From the NCBI GenBank assembly GCA_963825335.1, contig CAWGSP010000001.1, positions 992,001 to 1,056,000 of the forward strand: a stretch of 64,000 nt of DNA, given 5' to 3'. The DNA comes from Methanobacterium_B sp963825335 (GTDB lineage: Archaea > Methanobacteriota > Methanobacteria > Methanobacteriales > Methanobacteriaceae). This document shows, one piece after another, positions 26,540-36,178 of the stretch. Position 1 is the first letter of the stretch, and every line of letters begins with the position of its first letter. The notes beneath the pieces are model-generated. The model worked only from the letters and a program-made list of their open reading frames with translations, was not told where the DNA came from and did not search any database. The translations under genes and the position numbers were made by a program.

Positions 26540-27289
26540 TTAATTATCGAATGTTTTTAGAAATTTTAGTATATATGCTACTGCGAAATCTTGTTGGAGT
26601 TCCCTTGAGATCGTGCTGTTGTTATCCCCTGCTTGAACACCGTAATCTCCAAAATTATAATGATTTCCACCAGGTATTGTGATGAAGGTAGTGTTAGTTG
26701 GAAATTTGTTGAGATTTTCAGCCATAGAAGCATTAGTAGTAAGGCCATCAAGAGAACCTCTTATAGATAAAGCCTTAAAACTGGCATTTGAAGCGTTTAT
26801 ATTCGGATAAGCCGCCAGATATATGACTCCTTTGATTTTATTCTGGTGGTTAACAGCATAATCTGAAGCAACTACGCCACCCAGAGAGTGGCCAGCGATC
26901 ACCCAGGTACTTATTTCTTTATGCTGAGATATGACTTCATCAGCTTTGTTCTCATCAAAGAATGCTATGTTGAACGGCATTTTTACTATTATAGTAGTGT
27001 AACCATTTGCAGCCAGTTTAGATGCTATTACTGAGTAAGATTCTGCTTGTACTTTAGCGCCAGGATAGAATATTATCCCAATAGAACTCCTATTTGCTGT
27101 GGGAGTAAACGTTATAAAATCTGAATTATCGACTACATTGTACGATCCATTTGATTTAAGTGCATTGTAAGCAGTACTGTCAGCATGACTATAATCAGAA
27201 ACATAATATGCGAATGCCCCTATTGAAGCGATGATTAGGGCTAATATTACGATTAAAAAAAGTTTTTTTTTAGATTCAATGTATCTCAT
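26540..27289 (-). CDS. Membrane-anchored alpha/beta hydrolase
   Basis: About 249 residues from ATG 27289, with GGAATG upstream. An N-terminal helix (LFLIVILALIIASIGAFAYY) anchors the protein, with the catalytic part predicted outside. The alpha/beta-hydrolase fold is shown by the nucleophile elbow AGHSLGG (Ser135), an acid in RGSLDGLT and a histidine in PGGNHYNFGDYG. This matches the Abhydrolase_5/dienelactone hydrolase-like group. Many Asn-x-Ser/Thr sites fit a surface protein. Substrate unknown. Confidence 0.8.
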   Translation of the reverse strand: MRYIESKKKLFLIVILALIIASIGAFAYYVSDYSHADSTAYNALKSNGSYNVVDNSDFITFTPTANRSSIGIIFYPGAKVQAESYSVIASKLAANGYTTIIVKMPFNIAFFDENKADEVISQHKEISTWVIAGHSLGGVVASDYAVNHQNKIKGVIYLAAYPNINASNASFKALSIRGSLDGLTTNASMAENLNKFPTNTTFITIPGGNHYNFGDYGVQAGDNNSTISRELQQDFAVAYILKFLKTFDN

Positions 27290-27977
27290 TTTCAAAACAT
27301 TCCGTTGTAACTTATTTATTCAATTAATTATATTAACGGGGCTCATATTTATATTGATCAATGATCCTTAGCTGCAATCTGGTGAATATTTAGAATTTAA
27401 GACATCTTTTTTTGAAAATTTTCGAAATAAAAGATCCAGTATCCCAAGTATATTGTATCGGTATTAGGATTCTTTATCTACTGATATCAAAACAACCATA
27501 ATAGCAGACTGATCAGAATATTTGAAGTTAGCCAGTAATATGGATTTTAAATCCAAATCATCGATAGCAACAATTTAAGCGTGTTTTAGTTTATTCTGGT
27601 TTTTTGTAGTACTATTGCTCAAAATAATATCAAATGGGGATTACATGCCCAAAGTTTGGTTCATGATGCGAATAAATTTTCAGGATATAATATGTATAAC
27701 TTGAATACATCTATGGATATTAAATAGTTTAATGGATCACAATACTAAATGATTTTACTCAATTATTTGAGCCATAGTGATTGATTGATTGATTGTGATC
27801 GGATATTTGGGGGTCTAATAAGATAAAAACTCCAATCAAATGAATAAAAAAAATTAAATACAAGTATAAATGCAAAATTGTATGGGTAGTTTTTAATATA
27901 AATTATCCAAAAGGAATTGTTTAAACATAGGGCTAATTCCTGTGTAATATGATTAGGATATATGGATTGGTGGTGAT
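27290..27977. other. Spacer of about 690 bases without a gene
   Basis: No supported coding frame. It contains a short GATT tandem run near 27778-27797 (four units) and several TATA-like stretches. The divergent promoters of the hydrolase and the YrhK-like gene should lie at its ends. Confidence 0.4.
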
Positions 27978-28838
27978 TGGATAGACCAGAAAGACATTAA
28001 AAAGCCCTACGTGAAACTATCAAAAACTTGTGTATGTTCAAATTCTGAAGGGCCAGGTCCTTTTATTACCAAATCTGTATGTAAAACTCCTTCTGGTAAA
28101 CTGATATCTTGGAACTCTCGTTATCATCGTAAACATTACCACCTATTGAATAATGGTATGGGCTCTAGATGGTGGGCCCCTGGCGCTATTGGTTGGTGGA
28201 TCGGTATACTATTTGCAATTGGAGCAGTATTTTTTGCAGTGGGGTCTTTTCCGCCTTATGTTAACAAGATGGGCGTATTCCATGATAATATCACTTTTTT
28301 CACTGGATCCATCTTCTTCACATCTGCTGCTTTTCTTCAATATATTGAGGCAGCTAATGCACCCGTTAAATTGGGGGAAGTTAATAAAACCATAAAATAT
28401 AAATTTTTCGAGCCCAAGAGGATTGATTGGTGGTCTGTATCTGTTCTATCGGTGGGGACAGTATTTTTTAATATAAGTACCTTTGCTGCATTGATAGTTA
28501 CAGTAGCTTTTAAACAAATCGACCTTTATGTTTGGAGTCCCGAGGTCTATGGGTCAATATGTTTTTTGATATCCAGTTATTTGGCATGGTTAGAGGTGGG
28601 ACACAGCATATTTTCTTGGAAACCAAGGAGTATTTCTTGGTGGATAGCACTGTTAAACATTGCTGGATCGGTGGCTTTTGGAGTGTCTGCTGTGGCTGCG
28701 TTTACATTACCAAAAACAGGCCATCCTTTGAATTTATTTTTAATGAACATAGGCACATTCGTGGGTGCTGTATGTTTTTTTGCAGGTGCACTTTTATTGC
28801 TACCAGAAAGATTCAAAACTAACAACCATCTCAGCTAA
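27978..28838 (+). CDS. Multi-span membrane protein, YrhK-like
   Basis: 275-286 residues. Six or more hydrophobic segments are arranged in repeats that begin with a Trp pair: SRWWAPGAIGWWIGILFAIG, RIDWWSVSVLSVGTVFFN and RSISWWIALLNIAGSVAFG. The C-terminal FVGAVCFFAGALLLLPER resembles the YrhK domain. A cysteine-containing soluble N-terminus (CVCSNSEGPGPF) precedes the first span. The start is uncertain: TTG 27978 has GGTGG upstream, whereas GTG 28011 has none. Function unknown. Confidence 0.6.
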   Translation, partial: WIDQKDIKKPYVKLSKTCVCSNSEGPGPFITKSVCKTPSGKLISWNSRYHRKHYHLLNNGMGSRWWAPGAIGWWIGILFAIGAVFFAVGSFPPYVNKMGVFHDNITFFTGSIFFTSAAFLQYIEAANAPVKLGEVNKTIKYKFFEPKRIDWWSVSVLSVGTVFFNISTFAALIVTVAFKQIDLYVWSPEVYGSICFLISSYLAWLEVGHSIFSWKPRSISWWIALLNIAGSVAFGVSAVAAFTLPKTGHPLNLFLMNIGTFVGAVCFFAGALLLLPERFKTNNHLS

Positions 28839-28931
28839 AGAAAATATCCAAACATATTAATGTGATGCAAAGCTTGGATGATAAAAATAAATGAATGGCT
28901 TACAATCAAAAAAAATAATCATGGGCATGGA

Positions 28932-29297
28932 TTAATTCCGCCCACTTAATAAACCGCCAATAGCTCCACCAACACCCATAATAATAATGTTCAAAATGAG
29001 TGAGACTATTACAAGGGTTATTCCAGTTACTATACCTGTGGCTAATCCATGAAGGCCACCAAAAATTGCCCCGCCAGCTATAAACAATATCGCCAGAACA
29101 ATAGAACCAAATGAACCTGCAACAGTCGCGTTCCACAATCCACCTATGATTCCCTCATGAACCCATAATCCAACTATCAAACCTGCTATGAACAATCCTA
29201 AATTAACTGCCCAGGTTGTATGGATATAATATCCGAACAAATTGCCTAATACAACAGCCAATATAAATCCTATTATTACTGGTCCCCATTTTACCAT
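28932..29297 (-). CDS. Small glycine-rich membrane protein (DUF5518-like)
   Basis: 121 residues, almost all hydrophobic with four likely spans, such as GPVIIGFILAVVLGNLFGYY, LGLFIAGLIVGLWVHEG and IVLAILFIAGGAIFGGLHG, and a C-terminal GVGGAIGGLLSGRN. This pattern is common in Methanobacterium proteins of the DUF5518 type. GGAGGATCAAA directly before the ATG is a strong ribosome binding site. Role unknown. Confidence 0.6.
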   Translation of the reverse strand: MVKWGPVIIGFILAVVLGNLFGYYIHTTWAVNLGLFIAGLIVGLWVHEGIIGGLWNATVAGSFGSIVLAILFIAGGAIFGGLHGLATGIVTGITLVIVSLILNIIIMGVGGAIGGLLSGRN

Positions 29298-29653
29298 TTT
29301 GATCCTCCGATTGTATTAACTACTATTTATTATAATTTTAAAGTTATTATAATTTTATATTTCATTTTTCGAGAAATAAATAGGTTCGTTGGGTTTGCGG
29401 GGTGTCTTATATTTGATTGATCAAATTAATTTAAATCAGATAGGTTCAGTTCGGGATATGTTAATTATCCAACTTATTTTGTTTGCTGTCGAATATTTTG
29501 TGGGTTTTGTTTTTATGGCCGTTGGTCAGTAATCTTTTTTGTTCAAAAAAATTCGTTATGTTCCATTTTGAACACTTTAAGAATTTTATATCAACAATTA
29601 TTTATGTTGAAATGGGTATTATATACTGTAGAAAATTTAAGGAGGGATTAGAC
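29298..29653. other. Divergent promoter spacer
   Basis: AT-rich region between the DUF5518-like gene (-) and the first HdeD-like gene (+). A plus-strand extension upstream of ATG 29654 is open but has no ribosome binding site and does not resemble the family, so it is taken as non-coding. TTATATAC near 29619 is TATA-like. Confidence 0.4.
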
Positions 29654-30166
29654 ATGACAGAATCAAGAAACGTATTATTTGGTATTCTGGCAATATTATT
29701 GGGTTTAATAGTAATGATATTCCCATTAATAAGCATATTCACTATTAATGCTATCGCAGGCATTGGACTAATTTTCTTGGGGATATGGATTTTAGCACAG
29801 AGTCTCAAAACTGGAAGCATTGTTTCGGGGATAGCAGGATTACTAGTAGCACTATTTGCAATAATGTTCGGAATAGTATTTATTGGAGACATAAAAGCAT
29901 TTCAATTCTTTACATTCTTGATACTATACATTGTTGGATTTTTCTTAGCTTTAGCAGGATTAACTTCTTTAATATCTGGTAAAGGACTCAAAGAAAAAAT
30001 TATTGGTGTGTTAGGTATAATTTTTGCAGTTTTATTTGTGGTATTAGCTTCGTTTGTAAGAAATCCTTTAGTATTGGGTATAATTATCGGTGCTTTCCTT
30101 ATAATAGTTGGAATAATGGAAATATTCAATTTATTCGGTGAAATTATAGATAAAGCAGAAAAATAA
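29654..30166 (+). CDS. HdeD-like membrane protein (DUF308), copy 1
   Basis: 170 residues, six likely spans in DUF308-type pairs: NVLFGILAILLGLIVMIFPL, AGIGLIFLGIWILAQSL, then LVALFAIMFGIVFIGD and later helices. HdeD of E. coli is an inner membrane protein of the acid fitness island. AAGGAGG lies eight bases before ATG 29654, which decides the start over longer readings. A paralogue follows at 30463 and a glutamate decarboxylase at 31058. The role in archaea is not known; acid or envelope stress is inferred from family and neighbours. Confidence 0.75.
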   Translation: MTESRNVLFGILAILLGLIVMIFPLISIFTINAIAGIGLIFLGIWILAQSLKTGSIVSGIAGLLVALFAIMFGIVFIGDIKAFQFFTFLILYIVGFFLALAGLTSLISGKGLKEKIIGVLGIIFAVLFVVLASFVRNPLVLGIIIGAFLIIVGIMEIFNLFGEIIDKAEK

Positions 30167-30462
30167 TACTGTTAATGTTTTAGAACCGATCTAACATGTC
30201 GAACCTGAATAGTTCATATATTTTTATCCCAATACTATTTTTTTTATTTACAATTCCAATCAAAACAAGTCTGATTTAGGGTATTCAACCGGTTTAAAAA
30301 TACAATCTTTAAATTAAAGTATATAATGACTGTTATTTTTAGTTTATAATTAAAATATCATTGATAAATTTGATTACTGATTTAAAATCAATAATTATAT
30401 TTATTATTAAATGAATACTTGTTCAGGGACTGTTTGATAAAAAAAATCGGAGGGAAGATTTT

Positions 30463-30978
30463 ATGGCCGAAGGAAATAATGTTCTTTTAGGTATTTTAGC
30501 GATCATTTTAGGTATTTTAGTAATTGCTTTCCCATTATTTAGTGTATTTACTGCGAGTGTACTTGCAGGGTTTGCCATAATATTATTAGGTGTTTGGCTT
30601 TTGGCTCAAAGCTTTGGTATGTGGGATGCCAGTAAAGGGGCTAGTGTAGCATATCTAATTTTTGGACTCATCGCCATTATTGGCGGAATAGGTTTATTTG
30701 GTAGTGTATTAGTATTCAGTTTCTTAGTTAGTCTATGGCTTTATTTCGCCGGAATTTTCCTTATAATTTCGGGTATAATGTCTTTCTTTGTAAAACCAGG
30801 AACTCTTGGTAAGGGCGTAGGTGCCTTTGGTATAATTTTGGGTATACTGTATATGATATTGGCATCATATGCTTGGAATCCTTATTATCTGGCATTCTTA
30901 ATCGGTATCTGGTTGATTTTCGATGGAATAACTTTATTCTTCATAAATCCATCGGATTTAATGAAAAAAGAAAGCTAG
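30463..30978 (+). CDS. HdeD-like membrane protein (DUF308), copy 2
   Basis: 171 residues and clearly a paralogue of the 29654-30166 protein: both begin with N-VLxGILAIxLGxxVxxFPLxSxFT and have a LLGVWLLAQS or similar second helix. Spans continue with AYLIFGLIAIIGGIGLFG and IFLIISGIMSFFV. The short tail LMKKES is basic. GGAGGGAAG precedes the ATG. A 296-base spacer separates the copies, so each may have its own promoter; an inverted repeat CTTTAA-A-TTAAAG lies at 30307-30319 next to a TATA-like AGTATATAAT. gadB follows after 79 bases. Confidence 0.75.
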   Translation: MAEGNNVLLGILAIILGILVIAFPLFSVFTASVLAGFAIILLGVWLLAQSFGMWDASKGASVAYLIFGLIAIIGGIGLFGSVLVFSFLVSLWLYFAGIFLIISGIMSFFVKPGTLGKGVGAFGIILGILYMILASYAWNPYYLAFLIGIWLIFDGITLFFINPSDLMKKES

Positions 30979-31057
30979 ATTCGAACTAATAATCAATTCA
31001 AATAGTCCCTTCATTTTATTTTTTTACATTTAATTTAAAACCAAAGAGGTGTAAAAA

Positions 31058-32458
31058 ATGTTGTCTAGGAAGGTAAATTTAGATAAATGCAAAAAATCTG
31101 AAAGGGAACATAACAGTACAACTACAGCTTATGGTAGTAGATATTTTGATAACAGCATCCCTAAATATGAAATGCCTATCGACGGTATGCCTGCAAAGGC
31201 TGCATTCCAGTTGATTCATGATGAATTAAATTTAGATGGTAATCCTGCCCTTAATTTAGCCAGTTTTGTCACTACATGGATGGAACCCGAAGCAGATAAG
31301 TTGATATTAGAATCTATCAACAAGAACTATGTGGATAATGATGAATATCCTCAAACTGAAGTTATACAAGAAAGGGTGGTTAATATGTTGGCTAGATTGT
31401 TTAACACCCCAAAAGACTGTCATTCGATTGGAACTGCCACCATAGGATCATCTGAAGCCATAATGTTGGGCCTTCTAGCCCATAAATGGACATGGAGGGA
31501 ACGTAGAAAGTCTGAAGATAAACCCTGTGACAAACCCAACATAGTCATGGGAGCAGATGTACACACAGTATGGGAAAAGTTTGCCAGATATTTCGATGTT
31601 GAATTGAAATTAATACCATTGAGAGAGGACTTGTACACAATAACAGCTGAAGATGTGGCTGCTGAAATTGATGAAAATACCGTAGCAGTAGGGGCGGTCA
31701 TTGGTACAACATTCACCGGACAAATGGATCCTATAAGTGAAATAAACGATATGTTAATTGAAATCAAAAAAGAAAAGGGTTGGGATATACCTATACATGT
31801 TGATGGGGCCAGCGGAGGATTTATAGCACCTTTCATGTACCCACACCTTGAATGGGATTTCAGATTAGAGCAGGTCAGATCAATCAATGTTTCTGGACAC
31901 AAATATGGGCTGGTTTATCCTGGAATTGGTTGGATTATTTTTAAAGATAAAACCGATATACCCGAAGATTTAATTTTTAACATAAATTATCTTGGGGGAA
32001 ATATGTCAAATTACTCTCTGAACTTCTCTAAGGGTAGTAGCACCATAATTGCCCAGTACTACAATTTCATTAGACTTGGATTCAATGGATACAAAGAGAT
32101 AATGTCAAATATGTCGGAAAATGCCAAATATCTGGCAGATAAACTCACTGAAACCGGCAATTTTGAACTGATAAATACTGACATTACATTTCCTTTGGTT
32201 ACAGTTAAACTAAATGAGGATTGCAGATTCACAGTTTTCCAATTATCAGACAAGCTACGTGAAAAAGGGTGGATAGTACCCGCATACACCTTACCAAAAA
32301 ATGCTGATGATATCGCAGTGTTGAGAATGGTTATTAAGGAAAATTTCGGTCGTGATATGGTAGAAATGCTGTTATCGGATATGAATGAATCATTCAGTGA
32401 TCTTGAAAAGGTTGATGGAGAAGAAATAGAACGAGAGAATCCGACTTTATTATATTGA
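31058..32458 (+). CDS. gadB: Glutamate decarboxylase
   Basis: 466 residues, the same length as E. coli GadB. It makes GABA and CO2 from glutamate with consumption of a proton. Motifs: YGSRYFDNSIPKYEMP at the N-terminus, the PLP region IGTATIGSSEAIMLG, PIHVDGASGGFIAPF, and the PLP lysine Lys282 in NVSGHKYGLVYPG. The last residues are NPTLLY, so the C-terminal His-Thr that closes the bacterial enzyme at neutral pH appears to be missing. No GadC-type antiporter is near. It is much longer than, and distinct from, MfnA (2036-3199). AGAGGTGT precedes the ATG. Confidence 0.93.
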   Translation: MLSRKVNLDKCKKSEREHNSTTTAYGSRYFDNSIPKYEMPIDGMPAKAAFQLIHDELNLDGNPALNLASFVTTWMEPEADKLILESINKNYVDNDEYPQTEVIQERVVNMLARLFNTPKDCHSIGTATIGSSEAIMLGLLAHKWTWRERRKSEDKPCDKPNIVMGADVHTVWEKFARYFDVELKLIPLREDLYTITAEDVAAEIDENTVAVGAVIGTTFTGQMDPISEINDMLIEIKKEKGWDIPIHVDGASGGFIAPFMYPHLEWDFRLEQVRSINVSGHKYGLVYPGIGWIIFKDKTDIPEDLIFNINYLGGNMSNYSLNFSKGSSTIIAQYYNFIRLGFNGYKEIMSNMSENAKYLADKLTETGNFELINTDITFPLVTVKLNEDCRFTVFQLSDKLREKGWIVPAYTLPKNADDIAVLRMVIKENFGRDMVEMLLSDMNESFSDLEKVDGEEIERENPTLLY

Positions 32459-33704
32459 TTCAAATGAGTATATTGAATATTTAAAAAAAAAATTTATGAA
32501 AAAGGTGATTTAAAAAATATAAGATTTTGAATCACTCTTAAATTATTTTAAGTCATGGCAATTCAGGTTCAAATATTTTTTTTTGAGTATATCAACTAAT
32601 CAGTAACCTAATCAACAAAATCATACTGAAGATGATTTAAACGTGTATCCTGCAATAGGATTGCATAGCACTGGTGTATTCCATAAGTTAATTCATCTAT
32701 TAAGCCATGGAAACTATATGTTTACTTGAACCATTTATTTTCCTTATATTTGATAATTACTAATATATTTCCCTCTTTAGGTGTATATGTGTTGAATAAT
32801 ATACAGTCCATTCATAACTGCTGAATTAATAAGGCAATAAGAAAATTATATCGAAATATTCTTTTGATTAAAATTTTAAGTATTTAAAACTATTATAAAA
32901 TAATAATTTTTAAATTCAAAAATTCTTAGGTTAAAAAAAATGGAAGTAAAGACAATCAGATGTAAATTGTTGTGGTTACTTGAATTTTATTTTCAGGAAT
33001 TGCGATAACGATTGGGAATGTTCATGATGAACATTTTATAACAAGCCAAATACCATTTGGAGATGGAAATCCAAAAATCCGTTGTATATTCCTAAAATGA
33101 GAAACGATTTATAAAGACTGCGATAAATATAAACTCCAAGAAGTGTGAGCATGGTTCGATCAGGACTTAAATTCACTAATAATGCCATTAACCTATAATA
33201 TAATTTCCAGGGAAATGAAATGTTTCGATCTCACTGTAAATCTATTTTAAAGAATCTATTGGGCTTTTATTGATCTGATAACTACTCTTTTCTTTTTTAA
33301 TTCATCAAAGAATTTATAAAAATCGGCTTTGATTTATTAACAAGATATCACAGTAATTTACAATGTTTTTATAAAATTAAATAGTAGTAGATACCTCTAT
33401 TAATTACTTAGGGAATTTAAAAAATTTATAGTGAGAATTATGTAGTGAATAGAAGATGGAAAATTCTTGGAAAATTATGGATCTAAACATAACGAACCAA
33501 TTAGTTCAAAGTGGTCTTGATAGCACCAGAATTAATGCGAAGGGATCAAGTTGGAGAGTGATGAGGGTAATCTTTTATCTCCATTGCATAGGTATTAGTA
33601 TGATTTAACTTTTGGTTTGGTATTTAGGGCAATATCAATTGGTGGAATTTAAACCATTATTACAGAGGATTAAGCCTTAAAACAAGTTAATTGGTGATTA
33701 AAAA
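32459..33704. other. Gene-poor AT-rich region
   Basis: About 1.25 kb with no supported gene. T run near 32576-32584 could end the gadB transcript. A 50-codon frame at 33456-33608 exists but has no ribosome binding site or similarity. A small CCAAAT/ATTTGG inverted repeat lies near 33046-33060. Non-coding RNA cannot be excluded. Confidence 0.4.
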
Positions 33705-33833
33705 ATGGGATTATTAGTGATATTAATCGGAGTAATTATAGTTGTCATAATTATTGTTAGGATTTTTATTTGGATACTTTATTTAAAAAACAAAAGGGAG
33801 AGTAACGATTTAAAAAGGGAATTTAAAAAATAA
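33705..33833 (+). CDS. 42-residue single-span membrane protein
   Basis: It starts at ATG 33705 with GGTGAT seven bases upstream. The N-terminal two thirds is one hydrophobic helix (MGLLVILIGVIIVVIIIV, then RIFIWILYL) and the rest is strongly basic and charged, KNKRESNDLKREFKK. This is a typical single-pass small membrane protein with a cytoplasmic tail. No family recognised. Confidence 0.5.
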   Translation: MGLLVILIGVIIVVIIIVRIFIWILYLKNKRESNDLKREFKK

Positions 33834-34361
33834 TTTTCAAATGATTACTATAAAATTACTAGGGGGAGTGCATGATATATCTCATTATTTATTCCCTTAA
33901 GGTTTACAAATGAGTAATATGATTTAGTTTTAGCCATAACATATATTATGTCTATTTAGATTAAGGCAATAAAAATTATTTAACTTATTTATTAGCCTTA
34001 TTGAATGTTCAAAAGGTTAATTGTGTATTAAATATATCCTATTCATAAAATTAAATCATAATAATTTATCAAAAATTGTTTTAAATTATTTGTTTAAATC
34101 AGTAATTTATTACTTATAATTGGTCACATGATAAAATTGAGAAATTAGTAACCAAGAATTAATATAAAAAAGATGTAAAAACCTAGATTAAACCCGAGTA
34201 ATCATGAAAGTTAGGAAATTTTCAATCTATTTTACTTACAAACCTATTACATCTAAAGATAACACATTAAATACTAAATTTGGGCATATAATTTCTCAGT
34301 CCATCAATAAAAGACATGAATAGATTGGAACAATATTTATTAAGTGGGGAAAGGTGTTAAA
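33834..34361. other. AT-rich spacer before the GyrI-like gene
   Basis: No coding frame with a start signal is seen. The region is extremely AT-rich. Confidence 0.4.
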
Positions 34362-34979
34362 ATGGTAAAATATGATTTTAAAAAGGAAAAAAAGAATTTA
34401 TACTACCCATCAGATAAAAAGGTGTCAGTTGTTGATGTTCCTAGGATGAACTTTTTGATAGTGGATGGTAAAGGAGATCCTAACACATCCCAAGAATATC
34501 AAGATGCAATGGAAGTCCTTTTTCCAGTATCCTACAAGACCAAGTTCATATCGAAAAAAGATAATAACCAAGATTATGTGGTAATGCCTCTGGAAGGACT
34601 TTGGTGGACTGATAACCTGGAAGAATTCAGCATTAAAGACAAAGAATCTTGGAATTGGACTGCCATGATTATGCAACCCGAATTCATCACAAAGCAACTG
34701 ATAGACAGGGCTATTGAAGATGTTGGGGCTAAGAAGAACCCTAAGTCTCTGTCGAAACTAAGGTTTGAAAAATACAGTGAGAGATTATCTGCCCAGATAC
34801 TACATATAGGGCCCTATGGGCAAGCAGAGGAGTCGACGGTCGAAAAATTACACCTCTTCATAGAGCAAAGTGGATATAAGATACGTGATAAACACCATGA
34901 AATATATATCAGTGATGTCAGACGAACAAAGCCAGAAATGCTCAAAACTATTATTCGACAGCCAATTGAACAGAAATAA
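34362..34979 (+). CDS. GyrI-like small-molecule-binding domain protein
   Basis: About 205 residues from ATG 34362, which has AAAGGTG seven bases upstream; a GTG at 34344 is less likely since the ribosome binding site lies inside it. Typical features of the stand-alone GyrI-like family (COG4832): the N-terminal KKNLYYPSDKKVSVVDVPRM, FLIVDGKGDPNTSQEYQDAM, VMPLEGLWW, and late LHIGPYGQAEESTVEKLH with HHEIYISDVRRT. These proteins bind cationic or aromatic small molecules; the ligand is unknown. The AlkD-like gene follows after 24 bases and may be co-transcribed. Confidence 0.85.
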   Translation: MVKYDFKKEKKNLYYPSDKKVSVVDVPRMNFLIVDGKGDPNTSQEYQDAMEVLFPVSYKTKFISKKDNNQDYVVMPLEGLWWTDNLEEFSIKDKESWNWTAMIMQPEFITKQLIDRAIEDVGAKKNPKSLSKLRFEKYSERLSAQILHIGPYGQAEESTVEKLHLFIEQSGYKIRDKHHEIYISDVRRTKPEMLKTIIRQPIEQK

Positions 34980-35003
34980 ATTGATGATATGGAGGTCTGT
35001 CCC

Positions 35004-35690
35004 TTGGAATTTGGCGAAATAATACAAGTGCTAGAAAGTTTGTCCTCGTCTGAAGACATTCAAGGTATGGCAAGATTTGGTATAAACCCACAAAAATTAT
35101 ATGGTGTGAGGATGCCTGAACTACGTAAAATAGCCAAGAAAGTAGGTAAAGATCATGATCTTGCAGATGAACTTTGGGAATACGGGTATCGGGAGACTCA
35201 AATCTTAGCTTGTATGATCGAAGATCCTGTGATGGTTTCTAGTAAACAAATGGATAGATGGGTTGTGGATTTTGATTATTGGGAGATATGCGATCAATGT
35301 TGTGTGAATTTGTTCAGGAAAACTTCATATGCTTATGATAAGATCGTTGAATGGAGTTTACGTGAAGAAGAATTTGTTAAAAGATCGGCATTTGCATTGA
35401 TAGCTGTGATGGCAGTGCATGATAAAGAAGCTCCAGATGCTAAATTCGAACAATTTTTTCCCATTATAATTAAAGAATCGTCAGATGATCGTAAATATGT
35501 AAAAAAAGCGGTTAATTGGGCTTTAAGGCATATTGGAAAAAGAAATATCAGACTCAATCTCAAAGCGATCGAAGTTGCCGAGAAAATTCAGAAAATAGAT
35601 TCTAAGAGTGCACGATGGATTGCAAATGATGCTTTAAGAGAGTTAAAAAGTGATAAGGTTCAAAACAGATTAGGTAAGATTTGTACTTGA
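35004..35690 (+). CDS. AlkD-like DNA alkylation repair protein
   Basis: About 228 residues of HEAT-like helical repeats. Family features: GVRMPELRKIAKKVGKDHDLADELWEYGYRETQILACM, VDFDYWEICDQCCVNLF and RKYVKKAVNWALRHIGKRN. AlkD removes bulky or charged alkylated bases without base flipping; whether this homologue has that activity is unknown. The start is best at TTG 35004 because GGAGGT lies seven bases before it; ATG 34989 contains the site itself. It probably shares a transcript with the GyrI-like gene. Confidence 0.85.
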   Translation: MEFGEIIQVLESLSSSEDIQGMARFGINPQKLYGVRMPELRKIAKKVGKDHDLADELWEYGYRETQILACMIEDPVMVSSKQMDRWVVDFDYWEICDQCCVNLFRKTSYAYDKIVEWSLREEEFVKRSAFALIAVMAVHDKEAPDAKFEQFFPIIIKESSDDRKYVKKAVNWALRHIGKRNIRLNLKAIEVAEKIQKIDSKSARWIANDALRELKSDKVQNRLGKICT

Positions 35691-35915
35691 TAAATAGGTT
35701 TGAATGTATACCTAACTATCGGACGTATTTCTTTATCTTCCGGATGACCCAATCCACTAAAACGATCCACTGTTCATCGATACTTAGCTGTTGGATCAGG
35801 GAAAAAGTATCAGAATAAAAAAAAAATTCCAATAACTTTAATAACCCCTTGTACAATATTGTGTTATGGATTAGTAATTGGATTAATTAATAAGGATTTT
35901 TCGATCTGTTTTTGT

Positions 35916-35989
35916 GGGCCCGTAGCTCAGTCTGGTAGAGCGCTCGGCTCTTAACCGAGTGGTCGCGGGTTCAATCCCCGTCGGGCCCG
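35916..35989 (+). tRNA. tRNA-Lys (CTT)
   Basis: Full cloverleaf: acceptor GGGCCCG / CGGGCCC with discriminator G, D-arm GCTC...GAGC, anticodon stem CTCGG / CCGAG with loop CTCTTAA (anticodon CTT), and T-arm with GTTCAATC. CCA is not encoded. No intron. Confidence 0.95.
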
Positions 35990-36024
35990 TTCTTATTTTT
36001 TTGATTCTTAATTAGTGGATATAT

Positions 36025-36107
<83 letters not shown>

Positions 36108-36178
36108 TCATTTTTTGTTTATAAATTATCGTGTTTTAAAACTTTAAAAATAGAATATTTTAGATGATCCCAGAAAAC

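Noticed and set aside
27778..27797. GATT tandem repeat as a functional repeat element
   Set aside because: Only four short units in an AT-rich spacer; consistent with chance.
29483..29653. 57-codon N-terminal extension of the first HdeD-like protein
   Set aside because: No ribosome binding site at its start and no resemblance to the family, whereas AAGGAGG sits properly before ATG 29654.
31058..32458. Second MfnA-type decarboxylase
   Set aside because: Length of 466 residues and the YGSRYF...PKYEMP and NVSGHKYGLVYPG motifs identify glutamate decarboxylase instead.
33456..33608. 50-codon frame in the gap after gadB
   Set aside because: No Shine-Dalgarno sequence, no hydrophobic or motif pattern, and no recognised similarity; likely chance.
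35697..35815. Minus-strand protein-like fragment (ends SIDEQWIVLVDWVIRKIKKY...) next to tRNA-Lys
   Set aside because: It might be an integrase or other gene remnant, but it is only about 35 codons with no start and no clear family, so it is not reported as a pseudogene.
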